From: M3007 sp964484205 | Lineage (GTDB): Bacteria; Bacteroidota; Bacteroidia; Chitinophagales; Saprospiraceae | Length of the DNA stretch: 64,000 bases | Assembly: GCA_964484205.1 (NCBI GenBank) | Contig: CAZAEZ010000011.1 | Location: forward strand, 1-64,000 | Direction: 5' to 3' | In this document: positions 52,615-61,170 of the stretch, piece after piece | Numbering within the stretch: the stretch's first letter is position 1 | How the letters are laid out: every line of letters starts with the position of its first letter | Program-made: the position numbers and the translations under genes | Notes under the pieces: generated by a model | What the model was told of the DNA's origin: nothing | Seen by the model: the letters and a program-made list of their open reading frames with translations, nothing else | Databases searched by the model: none

Positions 52615-53280
52615 ATGAAAAAAACAATAGCATTATTTCTCCTGGTTTGGATGGCGCAGGCTGCTACAGCCCAGGTTAAGATCAAACGGGCATACCAGCC
52701 CAATACGGTTACTCCGGCTACGTACAGTACCGAATCACCCAAGCCGGTTACACCGGTAACCTACAATGTCGAGGCGCCCTCAACTTCCGATGCCGAGGTC
52801 CGGCGTGCTGCAGCGCTTGCTAAAGTGCAGGGCCGTCAGAGTACCGCAACGGCCAAAGGCCTGCGTCCGACGGAATACAGCACAGACGGTGGTGTTACAC
52901 CAATGACGTATTCAACACCCGACCCGGCCACCACTGTCACCGTGAATGGTGAAAATATCCAGCGCAATGTGCGGAAAGGTCGCGGGCAGGTTGGCAATGA
53001 ATTGTTTACGCCGGTCAGCGAGTTGTACTATGTCCAGTTCGCCGTGTATTGCCGGGACACCCCGGTCGACAAAGCGCCGGCTATCGACGGGTTGTACCTG
53101 CTTTGGCACCCCGGGAGCAAATGTCCGGGCGGCGCCCAAGGCGCCAGCTATATCGTAAAGGGCTACACGACCGCCGATGATGCCCGGGCGGCTGTTGCTG
53201 CCTACAAGGCAAATAATGTCGATTGCTGGTACAATCCGGCACTAACCGGCGCTGAAGTGGAAATTATCGGCGTGCGGTGA
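52615..53280 (+). CDS. secreted protein with Thr/Tyr-rich repeats and SPOR-like C-terminus
   Basis: A 221-aa exported protein (signal peptide residues 1-19, ending TAQ). The middle has degenerate short repeats (TPATYSTE, TPVTYNVE, PTEYSTD, TPMTYSTPD). The last 85 residues, starting YYVQFAVYCRDTP and containing LYLLWHP and SYIVKGYTTADDARAA, resemble a SPOR domain, which binds denuded murein at division sites. I am fairly sure of the SPOR-like shape but not of the function. Confidence 0.65.
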   Translation: MKKTIALFLLVWMAQAATAQVKIKRAYQPNTVTPATYSTESPKPVTPVTYNVEAPSTSDAEVRRAAALAKVQGRQSTATAKGLRPTEYSTDGGVTPMTYSTPDPATTVTVNGENIQRNVRKGRGQVGNELFTPVSELYYVQFAVYCRDTPVDKAPAIDGLYLLWHPGSKCPGGAQGASYIVKGYTTADDARAAVAAYKANNVDCWYNPALTGAEVEIIGVR

Positions 53281-53283
53281 ATA

Positions 53284-53372
53284 AGGGCGAAGGGCTGAGG
53301 GTTGTTTCTAGGTTGAGAAACTTAAGAACATGAAATTCAGCCCTTTGCCCTACGCCCTCAGCCCTTCGCCCT
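53284..53372. repeat. heptamer-armed palindrome (GGGCGAA type)
   Basis: Perfect 18-bp arms (AGGGCGAAGGGCTGAGGG, 53284-53301, and its complement, 53355-53372). The right side has two more heptamer units (GCCCTTT, GCCCTAC) than the left. It starts 3 nt after the SPOR-like gene's stop and its end lies inside the lipA stop codon (53371-53373). No GTTCAC core. Confidence 0.9.
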
Positions 53373-54249
53373 AAAACACATGCCGCTCGGCATGATAACT
53401 CGACCGGACGAGCGGGCCGCTTTCTACGTACCGGAGCCCTTTTTTCAGACCAACTTCTTTGTATTCGGCAAACACATCGGGGTGCACAAATTCAGCTACG
53501 GCAATGTGCATTTTGGTGGGTTGGAGGTATTGGCCGATGGTGAGGATATCACAGCCGTGGGCGACCAGGTCGTCCATGATCTGAAACACTTCCGCTTTGG
53601 TTTCGCCCAAGCCGACCATAATGCCGCTCTTGGTGCGTTTCCCGGCATCTTTGGTGCGTTGAATTTGTTCCAGGCTGCGGTCGTATTTAGCTTGCGGCCG
53701 TACTTTCCGGTACAGGCTGAGTACCGTTTCCATATTGTGGCTGACCACCTCCTGCCCGGCACTGATCATCCGGTCGAGGGCGTCCCAGTTTGCTTTCACA
53801 TCGGGGATGAGCGTTTCGATGGTTGTTTCCGGACTGCGTTCTTTAACGGCGCGTACGGTTTGATACCAAATTTCGGCGCCCCGGTCTTTGAGTTCATCGC
53901 GGTTGACGGAGGTGATTACCGCGTGTTTGACCTGCATGAGCCAAATCGCTTCGGCCACGCGCCGGGGCTCGTCTTCATCGTATTCATTGGGCCGGCCCGT
54001 TTTAACAGCGCAAAAGCTGCAAGAACGGGTACATACATTGCCCAAAATCATAAAGGTAGCCGTGCCTGCACCCCAGCATTCGCCCATGTTGGGGCAACTA
54101 CCGCTCTGGCATATCGTATGGAGATTGAATTCATCGACAATGCTGCGCACATTGCGATAATTTTCACCCATTGGCAGGCGCACCTTGAGCCACTCCGGGC
54201 GTTTTGGGCGTGCTTCGGAATTGTTTTCGAGAATAGGAAGTTCGAGCAT
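53371..54249 (-). CDS. lipA: lipoyl synthase
   Basis: A radical-SAM enzyme that inserts two sulfur atoms into octanoyl groups to make lipoate for the 2-oxo-acid dehydrogenases. The auxiliary cluster ligands are Cys47, Cys52 and Cys58 (ICQSGSCPNMGECW). The radical-SAM cluster is Cys73, Cys77 and Cys80 (CTRSCSFC). The C-terminal Ser of the auxiliary cluster lies in PLVRSSYHAE. 292 aa, normal length. Confidence 0.97.
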   Translation of the reverse strand: MLELPILENNSEARPKRPEWLKVRLPMGENYRNVRSIVDEFNLHTICQSGSCPNMGECWGAGTATFMILGNVCTRSCSFCAVKTGRPNEYDEDEPRRVAEAIWLMQVKHAVITSVNRDELKDRGAEIWYQTVRAVKERSPETTIETLIPDVKANWDALDRMISAGQEVVSHNMETVLSLYRKVRPQAKYDRSLEQIQRTKDAGKRTKSGIMVGLGETKAEVFQIMDDLVAHGCDILTIGQYLQPTKMHIAVAEFVHPDVFAEYKEVGLKKGLRYVESGPLVRSSYHAERHVF

Positions 54250-54281
54250 AGTTGCCGGTTTGCAGGCTGATCATTCAGGTC

Positions 54282-55058
54282 TTAGCGCCGTTTTCCGAGC
54301 TGCAAATTTATGAAGAAGTTGAGGAAAATCTGTTTGTTCTCCTCGCTCACCAGGATGGGTATTTTACTTGGGTAAACGTCCAGCATGGCCCCGATTTCAA
54401 AAGCTTTCACAAATTCATCGAAGGCGCCCCAGTCGAGATGCAGCGCAATGGAAGCGTTGGCGCCCGGCCGGATTCCCAATTCGCCAAAACCACGGGTGAA
54501 GGGGGAGGCTCCTTTGATCCGGCCATTTTCATCGAGGAACAGGCTGGCGTTTTCTTCGGAATATTTTTCGTGAAAAATCCGGCAGTCGCCTGGCCGGTCC
54601 GGATCGGGATAACAAATAGCCAGGTAATACGGTTTGAGCAGGCCGAGCGAAGGTCCGAATGAATAACTCATGCCCACTGCAACGCCCTTGTATTTTGCTT
54701 TTTCCGAAAAATAGCGTTTAACACCCCAACCGCCGCGAACGACAAAAAAGTTGTTTTGTTTGCCAAAAATAAATGGCCGGAACGACCGGCTGAGGATTGG
54801 GTCGGCGCTTTGTCGTTGTTCTTTTGGGTGCTTCAATTCGCCCAGACTGATGTGGAAATACGTCGTTTTGTAGTAGGTACGCAGGCGGCCAAACTCCATG
54901 CCGGGGGCAAATCCGCGGTTGGTGGTCAGTTTCAGATTGAAAGTGGTTTCACGGTTATAGACCACACCAACATTCTCTTTGGGCAAGGTCAGGCCCTGAG
55001 ACCAGGCACTGGCAGCCAAGAGGGCTGCAAAAAGGCAGGAGAGTAAAATACGTACCAT
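54282..55058 (-). CDS. secreted beta-rich protein, possibly outer-membrane
   Basis: A 258-aa protein with a signal peptide (residues 1-20, LAASAWSQ). The rest is rich in alternating hydrophobic/aromatic strands (TTFNLKLTTNRGF, KTTYFHISLGELKH, FFVVRGGWGVKRYF, GVAVGMSYSFGPSLG, IFLNFFINLQLG) ending in a polar tail, as in small outer-membrane beta-barrels. No domain I can name. It lies 32 bp upstream of lipA and may share its transcript. Confidence 0.65.
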   Translation of the reverse strand: MVRILLSCLFAALLAASAWSQGLTLPKENVGVVYNRETTFNLKLTTNRGFAPGMEFGRLRTYYKTTYFHISLGELKHPKEQRQSADPILSRSFRPFIFGKQNNFFVVRGGWGVKRYFSEKAKYKGVAVGMSYSFGPSLGLLKPYYLAICYPDPDRPGDCRIFHEKYSEENASLFLDENGRIKGASPFTRGFGELGIRPGANASIALHLDWGAFDEFVKAFEIGAMLDVYPSKIPILVSEENKQIFLNFFINLQLGKRR

Positions 55059-55075
55059 TGTCCGGGAATTTGTTT

Positions 55076-55105
55076 CAAAAATAGGCTTTTCTGTTATACC
55101 GGCAA
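55076..55105 (-). promoter_or_regulatory. Bacteroidota-type promoter
   Basis: On the minus strand: TTG (55105-55103), a 19-bp spacer, TATTTTTG (55083-55076), an exact -33/-7 pair. It ends 17 nt before the ATG of the beta-rich protein. Confidence 0.55.
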
Positions 55106-55250
55106 GCGAATTTGGTGCCCAAAGCGCGGATCGTCCAAACTTTTTAAGTAAACAGGCCGGATTAGCAGAAGTTTAGTCAGCCAGTGTCAATTTAGCGCAT
55201 TCAAAACGCCTGCGATTGTGCAAACATTGCCTGTTAAAGTGGAAATACGC

Positions 55251-56027
55251 CTACAACATGCGCACTGATTTTACCGCGAATTGTTCCATCCCATTTGGGC
55301 CTTCAAGCTGCAAAAGTCCGTCGGGAGCCACACCCCGGATAATCCCCTGAAAACGGGTTCCGTCGGCGCGGGCAAAGGTGCGCACGGCGCCCAAACCCAG
55401 CAAATGAGTGTGGTAATCGGCGCGTATCATTTCGCGGTGCCCTTGTTTTAGTTGCAGATAGCGGCGTTCAAGGCAGGCGAAGAGCTGTTCGGCCACCTGG
55501 TCCAGGTCAAATTTCAGGCCGGAAGCCAGCGCCAGGGAAGTGGCGTTGGGCAATGATTCGGGGAATTCCAGCTGATTTAGATTCAAGCCAATGCCAATAA
55601 CCGACGATTCGAGCCATGTGCCCTTGATTGAATTCTGGATGAGGATGCCGCCAACTTTGCGGCTGCCGATGCAAAGGTCATTCGGCCATTTTATGCGGAC
55701 TTTGAGGGGCTGTTTGCCGGCGGTTCCGCTTTCCAGTGCCGCTGTGATCGTTTCCCATACTGCCAACGCAGCGACCTCACTCAAGCGGAATTGTTCGGTG
55801 GCCGGCAGCCAGGTTGGATATAAAATTATACTGATCAGGAGGTTTAGGCCCGCTGGGCTCTCCCAATGACTGCCAAATTGTCCGCGTCCGGCTGACTGGC
55901 TGGCAGCCCGAATCGCCGTTCCCTCAGGTGGCTTGCTTTTTGCGAGCAATTCCAGGGCATAGTCGTTGGTGGATGGCAATTCGTCGAATTGGAGGTAAAC
56001 CTTTCCAAGGAAAAGTGTGTTTGCCAT
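55251..56027 (-). CDS. birA: biotin--[acetyl-CoA-carboxylase] ligase
   Basis: Biotin protein ligase, 258 aa from the ATG at 56027. The biotinyl-AMP site is GRGQFGSHWESPAGLNL and KWPNDLCIGSRKVGGIL, and STNDYALELL starts the fold. The C-terminal SH3-like part (FQGIIRGVAPDGLLQLEG) is present. No N-terminal helix-turn-helix, so it is an enzyme only, not a repressor. A frame 51 nt longer exists, but MANTLFLG fits the family start better. Confidence 0.93.
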   Translation of the reverse strand: MANTLFLGKVYLQFDELPSTNDYALELLAKSKPPEGTAIRAASQSAGRGQFGSHWESPAGLNLLISIILYPTWLPATEQFRLSEVAALAVWETITAALESGTAGKQPLKVRIKWPNDLCIGSRKVGGILIQNSIKGTWLESSVIGIGLNLNQLEFPESLPNATSLALASGLKFDLDQVAEQLFACLERRYLQLKQGHREMIRADYHTHLLGLGAVRTFARADGTRFQGIIRGVAPDGLLQLEGPNGMEQFAVKSVRML

Positions 56028-56130
56028 AAGCCATTTTAACGATTTGGACAGTTGCGGATAGCCCGGGTGAAAAATCAAAGCATTGTCGACACCCGCAAAG
56101 TTCCGTACTTTTATGGCGAAGCCGGAATGA

Positions 56131-56592
56131 ATGCACGCGAAATTGCGTTATATAAACCGGAAAGGCAAGGCCCAATTTTTAATTAAAAACGCTAAACTAT
56201 TGAATCTGACATCAGTACAGCGGGCAAAATCCCGCGACTTACGCTCCGAACAACTTAACCATTGGATTGTTGAAGGCATACGGGATCTGAAAGGCAAGAA
56301 AATCGTCCAGCTTGATTTGCGTAATCTTGATGATGCCCCTGCAGATTTTTTCATCATTTGTGAAGGTGATTCAAACACCCACGTCAGGGCAATTTCCGAT
56401 AGCATTTACAAAAAAGTACAAGAGGAATTGTTTACCATGCCGTCCCATACGGAAGGGTCGTCTAATGCACGTTGGGTTTTGCTGGATTACTTCGACACCA
56501 TTGTGCATGTATTTTATCCGGAAACCAGGGAATTTTATGATATCGAACACTTGTGGAGCGATGCTGCGGTCACGGAGTTTGAAGAAGTCTGA
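56131..56592 (+). CDS. rsfS: ribosome silencing factor RsfS
   Basis: A RsfS/YbeB/Iojap-fold protein that binds L14 on the 50S subunit and blocks subunit joining under starvation. LNHWIVEGIRDLKGKKIVQ, the ADFFIICEGDSNTHVRAI block and LDYFDTIVHVF are typical. The 153-aa frame has about 25 extra N-terminal residues compared with relatives, so a later start is possible. It lies 63 bp before ftsH, a neighbour pair seen in other Bacteroidota. Confidence 0.92.
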   Translation: MHAKLRYINRKGKAQFLIKNAKLLNLTSVQRAKSRDLRSEQLNHWIVEGIRDLKGKKIVQLDLRNLDDAPADFFIICEGDSNTHVRAISDSIYKKVQEELFTMPSHTEGSSNARWVLLDYFDTIVHVFYPETREFYDIEHLWSDAAVTEFEEV

Positions 56593-56655
56593 ACGTGCTG
56601 TACAGGCTTGTGCGGCGTTCTCCCCCGGTATACACCCCCTCTCAATTTTTAAAAC

Positions 56656-58725
56656 ATGAGTAAAGAAAAGCGTAAACGCGATGAGGACCAGGACGGTCTG
56701 AACCAACAACGCGATGATAATAATTCCAATGGCAGCGGCAGCGATAATATGCCCCGCTTCAATTTTACGTGGATTTACATCCTCATAGGCCTGGCTTTGC
56801 TGGGTTTGCAGCTGTCAAAAATGTTTGTGGAGCCGCCCGTTAAGAAGTGGCCCGATTTTGAAGATATGGCGCTGGCCGGCGACGTGGAAAAACTGACGAT
56901 CGTCAACCTGGAAACCGGCCGGGCTTACATCAAAAAAGACAGCCTGTACAAGTATTTTGAACTCTTCAAAATTGAGGATAAAAACGGCGACCGCGTACCC
57001 GACAAACAAGGCTGGGGCTTTAATCCCGACCAATTGCACATCGAGTTTAAGATCGGAGATATGGATCAACTCCGGCACAACCTGGCGGCGCTGAACGAAC
57101 GGCTGGCAAAAGCCGGTAAAGCCCCGATTGAACCCGATGACTTTATTGAGGAAACAAACTGGACGGGTACGGTCGTCACCTACCTGATTCCGTTGCTTCT
57201 GCTGCTGGCGCTGTGGATATTCATCCTGCGTCGGATGGGCGGCGGCGGCGGCGGCCCCGGTGCGCAGATTTTCAATATCGGAAAGTCAAAAGCGACCCTG
57301 TTCGACAACAACGCCCGGGTGAACATCACGTTTGCCGATGTAGCCGGCCTGGACGAAGCGAAAGAGGAGGTGATCGAAATTGTTGATTTCCTGAAAAATC
57401 CGAAAAAATACACGTCCCTGGGCGGTAAAATCCCCAAAGGGGTGTTGCTGGTCGGCCCTCCGGGTACGGGCAAAACCCTGCTGGCCAAAGCAGTGGCCGG
57501 TGAAGCCGGTGTGCCGTTTTTCTCGATCTCCGGCTCCGATTTTGTTGAAATGTTTGTCGGCGTCGGCGCCTCCCGGGTGCGCGACTTGTTCCGGCAGGCA
57601 CGGGAGAAAGCCCCCTGCATCATTTTCATCGACGAGATCGACGCCATTGGCCGGGCCCGCGGGCGCGGCGCTATTCAGGGCGGTAATGACGAGCGCGAGA
57701 ATACCCTCAACCAGTTGCTGGTGGAAATGGACGGATTCTCCACCGACAAGGGGGTGATCCTCCTGGCCGCCACCAACCGCCCCGATATTCTCGACCATGC
57801 CCTCATGCGCCCGGGCCGTTTCGACCGCCAGATCGGTATCGGCCGTCCCGACCTGCAAGGGCGGGAACAGATTTTCCAGGTACACCTGAAAAACATCAAA
57901 GTGTCGCCTGAAGTGACCCCTAAAGCACTGGCTGAAATGACGCCGGGATTTGTCGGCGCCGATATTGCCAACGTGTGCAACGAAGCAGCACTGATCGCTG
58001 CCCGCCGCGACAAAAAAGCGGTGGATCTGGAGGATTTCAATTACGCCCTCGACAAGGTAATCGGCGGTCTGGAAAAGAAAAACAAGATCATCAGCCCGGA
58101 AGAAAAACAAATCATCGCCTACCACGAGGCCGGCCATGCGATTTGCGGCTGGTTTCTTGAACACGCGCACCCTTTGGTCAAAGTGACTATCGTGCCGCGC
58201 GGCCTGGCTGCTTTGGGCTATGCGCAGTATTTGCCGAAGGAACAGTACATCACCCGAAAGGAAAAGTTGCTTGATGATATCTGCATGACCCTGGGCGGGC
58301 GTGCCGCCGAAGCGGTGGTATTTGACAAAATCAGTACCGGCGCGCAAAGTGACCTGGACCATATCACCCGACTCTGTTACGATATGATCGTCAACTATGG
58401 CATGAACGAAAAAGTGGGAAATATCTCCTTTGTCACGTTGATGGGGGAATCTTACCAGCGGCCTTTCTCCGAGCAAACGGCCTACCTGATCGACCAGGAA
58501 GTGAAAATCATGATCGACGAGCAGTACGACCGGGCTAAAAATCTGTTGCGGGAAAAACGCAAGGAACTCGATACCCTTGCCAAAACGCTGCTTGAAAAAG
58601 AGGTGTTGCTGCGAAATGATCTGGAAAATCTCATCGGCAAACGGCCTTTTGCCGATCCAACACCTGGCGAAAGCGCTTCGACCCCCGAGGTAGAACCAAC
58701 GACCTCACCGGAAGACGAAGAATGA
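56656..58725 (+). CDS. ftsH: ATP-dependent zinc metalloprotease FtsH
   Basis: The membrane-bound AAA protease that degrades misfolded and regulatory membrane proteins. Two membrane helices (about 35-55 and 170-190) flank the periplasmic domain. The AAA module has Walker A Gly267-PPGTGK-Thr274, Walker B IIFIDEID, the pore loop around FVEMFVGVGAS and the SRH region. The zinc site is His490-Glu-Ala-Gly-His494. 689 aa, normal, with a Pro/Glu-rich tail. Confidence 0.98.
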   Translation: MSKEKRKRDEDQDGLNQQRDDNNSNGSGSDNMPRFNFTWIYILIGLALLGLQLSKMFVEPPVKKWPDFEDMALAGDVEKLTIVNLETGRAYIKKDSLYKYFELFKIEDKNGDRVPDKQGWGFNPDQLHIEFKIGDMDQLRHNLAALNERLAKAGKAPIEPDDFIEETNWTGTVVTYLIPLLLLLALWIFILRRMGGGGGGPGAQIFNIGKSKATLFDNNARVNITFADVAGLDEAKEEVIEIVDFLKNPKKYTSLGGKIPKGVLLVGPPGTGKTLLAKAVAGEAGVPFFSISGSDFVEMFVGVGASRVRDLFRQAREKAPCIIFIDEIDAIGRARGRGAIQGGNDERENTLNQLLVEMDGFSTDKGVILLAATNRPDILDHALMRPGRFDRQIGIGRPDLQGREQIFQVHLKNIKVSPEVTPKALAEMTPGFVGADIANVCNEAALIAARRDKKAVDLEDFNYALDKVIGGLEKKNKIISPEEKQIIAYHEAGHAICGWFLEHAHPLVKVTIVPRGLAALGYAQYLPKEQYITRKEKLLDDICMTLGGRAAEAVVFDKISTGAQSDLDHITRLCYDMIVNYGMNEKVGNISFVTLMGESYQRPFSEQTAYLIDQEVKIMIDEQYDRAKNLLREKRKELDTLAKTLLEKEVLLRNDLENLIGKRPFADPTPGESASTPEVEPTTSPEDEE

Positions 58726-58732
58726 TTTGAAT

Positions 58733-58900
58733 ACGGAGTGCGGAGTGCGGAATGCGGAATGCGGAATGCGGAGTGCGGAGTAGTTCACCTTCCCATTGAG
58801 GGGTATTCCATAGCCTAAGCTATAGACAGAAAAAAGTGTTACGCTGCCTTATGCTGGAAGGGTGAACTACTCCGTATTCCGCACTCCGCACTCCGCACTC
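58733..58900. repeat. heptamer-armed palindrome with GTTCACC core (GCGGAGT type)
   Basis: The left arm is seven heptamers (ACGGAGT, GCGGAGT, three GCGGAAT, two GCGGAGT; 58733-58781) then AGTTCACC. The right arm is GGTGAACT (58861-58868) then four to five complementary heptamers to 58900. The loop (about 70 nt) holds a short TAGCCTAAGCTA palindrome. It starts 7 nt after the ftsH stop and ends 6 nt before the convergent NlpC/P60 stop. Confidence 0.93.
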
Positions 58901-58906
58901 GAAGGG

Positions 58907-59425
58907 TCATTTGCTGATCACATTCCGTGCCAGCAAAATCAGCGGTTTCCAATATGCGGAAGTGGAAATGTTTTCCTGAATAACACCGCGGCTGGTGGTG
59001 CTGTGCACCACAAAGATGCCTTGCCGGTTGGTTTCAACAACCATGGCTACATGCTGAATGTTGTTTCGGTTTTTTCCAAAAATAATAAGATCGCCAGGCT
59101 GGATCGCCTTTAGCGGGATTTCCCGGCCTTCCTTTGCTTGGGCTGCCGAAGCTGAGGAAACGGGCACAGAAAATTGCTTGAGTACATAACTGGTAAATCC
59201 CGAACAATCGAACCCCGTGCGGGGACTAGTTCCGGCATATTTGTAGCTGCTGCCCTGCAGGTTTTGGGCGTACCGGACAATCTCCTGCCGGAGTTGATAT
59301 TCTTTGGCGTTGGGAGGGGGAGGTGTGGTAGTGCTTTTCTGGGCAGTGTAGCATCCGGATAATAAGACTACAAAGGCCAGTGCAGCAATTGTTTGAGTGA
59401 AAGTAACCAAGCGGGTATAATGCAT
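58907..59425 (-). CDS. NlpC/P60 (C40) family peptidase lipoprotein
   Basis: A 172-aa murein peptidase cutting gamma-D-glutamyl bonds in stem peptides. The catalytic Cys74 is in GFDCSGF, His125 in IQHVAMVV and the third polar residue His141 in VVHSTTSRG. A lipobox (LLSGC, Cys25) anchors it to the envelope. It is about 50% similar to the neighbouring C40 gene, suggesting tandem duplication. Confidence 0.92.
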   Translation of the reverse strand: MHYTRLVTFTQTIAALAFVVLLSGCYTAQKSTTTPPPPNAKEYQLRQEIVRYAQNLQGSSYKYAGTSPRTGFDCSGFTSYVLKQFSVPVSSASAAQAKEGREIPLKAIQPGDLIIFGKNRNNIQHVAMVVETNRQGIFVVHSTTSRGVIQENISTSAYWKPLILLARNVISK

Positions 59426-59486
59426 AATTTATTAAAATGATTCGCAGTAGAACGTAGCCCGTTCGTTAATTCTTGCTTAAGAAAAT

Positions 59487-59523
59487 TAAAAAACGGCTGT
59501 CGACTTTTTGCCGGCAACCGTTT
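59487..59523 (-). terminator. intrinsic terminator of the second C40 gene
   Basis: Read on the minus strand: AAACGGTTGCCGGC, a loop of AAAAA, GTCGACAGCCGTTT, then a T-run (TTTTTT). It lies 52 bp after the stop of the gene at 59575-60144. Confidence 0.6.
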
Positions 59524-59574
59524 CATTCTTCGTTTTGTAAGCAGCGTTCTGGTGTGCTACATTGGTTGAATTTT

Positions 59575-60144
59575 CTAGAATATTTTTTGCGCCGTGGCCT
59601 CATCAAATAATTTCCGGCCCAGCACATCGCGGGCAAACAGGATGCGCGAACGCCAGTACGACGACGTGCTCACATTTTCCACAATAATTCCACGGCTGCA
59701 AGTGCTGTGGATACACACGATCCCATTCGCATTGTGCTCAACGACCATTGCCACATGTTGAATGCGGCCTTTCCGGCCAAAAAACAACAAATCGCCGGGT
59801 TCCACTTCCGTCAGGGGTATTTTAACCCCCTGGGTCGACTGCAACGATGAACTGCAGGATACCGAGGTGTCAAATTTTTGCAAAATAAAACTGGTAAAGC
59901 CCGAGCAGTCAAAGCCGGTTTCCGGACTTTTCCCGGCATAACGGTACCGCAAACCCACAAACTGCTGGGCAAATGCAACAATCTCCGTGCGAAATTGCAG
60001 CATTTCCATGCTCAGCGTACGGCTGGGCCGGAAGGCAGAACTACTTACTAAAATAACAACGAAAAGGGAAATAACAAAGGGATGGCGTAACAGGGGTAAG
60101 CATCTGGAAGATGGCTCGCTCATAAAAAGAAACGGTGTTTTCAC
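59575..60144 (-). CDS. NlpC/P60 (C40) family peptidase, secreted
   Basis: A 189-aa paralogue of the preceding gene. The catalytic Cys80 is in GFDCSGF, His130 in IQHVAMVV and His146 in IHSTCSRG. It has a hydrophobic export signal (VISLFVVILVSSSAF) but no lipobox, so it is probably released into the periplasm while its neighbour is anchored. Confidence 0.92.
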   Translation of the reverse strand: MKTPFLFMSEPSSRCLPLLRHPFVISLFVVILVSSSAFRPSRTLSMEMLQFRTEIVAFAQQFVGLRYRYAGKSPETGFDCSGFTSFILQKFDTSVSCSSSLQSTQGVKIPLTEVEPGDLLFFGRKGRIQHVAMVVEHNANGIVCIHSTCSRGIIVENVSTSSYWRSRILFARDVLGRKLFDEATAQKIF

Positions 60145-60237
60145 AGAGTAAGTCGGAAAAAACTGAAGCAGTACTTACTCCGGGTGTGAAAGATTGTTCG
60201 GATTAAAAGCGATATTAAACGTTCAGTGGAACCGGGG

Positions 60238-60245
60238 CAAAGGTA
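60238..60245 (-). promoter_or_regulatory. -7 element of the second C40 gene
   Basis: The minus strand reads TACCTTTG, an exact TAnnTTTG, about 94 nt before the ATG at 60144. No clear -33 TTG. Confidence 0.35.
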
Positions 60246-60294
60246 AAAAAAAAGTCTGAACCTGTTGATTTTCAGGATTAAAATCTTCCGGAAG

Positions 60295-61065
60295 CTACAA
60301 TATCGACAAACTATCGGCATCGTTCAGAAATGCCAGTTGCCGGCGATATTCCTGCATAGGGGCCAAATCCAGCTCGGTAGTAAAGATTCCGGGATGGACA
60401 CTGAGCCGGCAAATATCCTGACCGGAATAATCCCAAATGCAACTATCACCGACGTAATCAAGTCCGGCGCCATCCGTACCCACAATATTGACTCCGGCAA
60501 CAAAACATTGGTTTTCGATGGCCCGGGCAGGCAGCAAACTTCGCCAATGGTGGCTGCGCCTGGCCGGCCAGTTGGCCACGTATAGCAACAGATCGTAGGC
60601 ATCGCCCTTCGGCTGGCGGCTCCAGGCCGGGAAGCGCAGGTCGTAGCAGATCAGGGGGCAGATGCGCCAGCCCTGCCAGGTCAGTATGGTGCGGGATTTT
60701 CCGGGCGTAAACGTTTCGTGCTCCCGGGCCAGGGTGAACAGGTGGCGTTTGTCGTAGTGCTCCCATTGGCCGTCGGGGCGCATGAAAACCAGGCGGTTGT
60801 AAAACCGGTCGTTTTCGCGGCAGATAAAACTGCCGGTAACGGCGGCGCCCATACGGGCAGCCTGTTCCCCCAGCCATTGCATCGTAGGCCCGTCCATAGG
60901 CTCGGCAAGCGCCGCAGCATTCATGGAAAACCCGGAGGTAAACATCTCGGGAAGCACCACCAGGTCGGTATGCCCCGCCAGCGGTGCGAGTTTTTGAGCA
61001 AACGAGTCCCGGTTGGCAATGGGATCTTCCCAGTGCAGATTGGACTGAACAATAGAAATGCGCAT
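60295..61065 (-). CDS. nitrilase superfamily amidohydrolase (omega-amidase-like)
   Basis: A carbon-nitrogen hydrolase, 256 aa from the ATG at 61065. The catalytic triad residues are Glu in VVLPEMFTSGFS, Lys in HYDKRHLF and Cys in PLICYDLRFPAW. The LPEMFTSGFSM block is typical of the omega-amidase/YafV group, which hydrolyses alpha-keto-glutaramate and related amides. A frame 72 nt longer runs into the divergent promoter region and is not used. Confidence 0.93.
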   Translation of the reverse strand: MRISIVQSNLHWEDPIANRDSFAQKLAPLAGHTDLVVLPEMFTSGFSMNAAALAEPMDGPTMQWLGEQAARMGAAVTGSFICRENDRFYNRLVFMRPDGQWEHYDKRHLFTLAREHETFTPGKSRTILTWQGWRICPLICYDLRFPAWSRQPKGDAYDLLLYVANWPARRSHHWRSLLPARAIENQCFVAGVNIVGTDGAGLDYVGDSCIWDYSGQDICRLSVHPGIFTTELDLAPMQEYRRQLAFLNDADSLSIL

Positions 61066-61094
61066 GCGGAAACGGCTGAGTGAACGATTCCCTG

Positions 61095-61102
61095 CAAACT
61101 TA
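61095..61102 (-). promoter_or_regulatory. -7 element of the nitrilase gene
   Basis: The minus strand reads TAAGTTTG, matching TAnnTTTG, 30 nt before the ATG at 61065. It lies back to back with the plus-strand element at 61116. Confidence 0.4.
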
Positions 61103-61115
61103 GCGGCTGGTTCGC

Positions 61116-61123
61116 TATTTTTG
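61116..61123 (+). promoter_or_regulatory. -7 element of the Mpo1-like gene, with a short palindrome
   Basis: TATTTTTG, matching TAnnTTTG, lies 48 nt before the ATG at 61171. It overlaps the palindrome TTTTGC-TTA-GCAAAA (61119-61133), a possible operator between the divergent genes. Confidence 0.4.
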
Positions 61124-61170
61124 CTTAGCAAAACCATTTTTCAATCCGCACGTCGCGTAAATTTTTTCCC

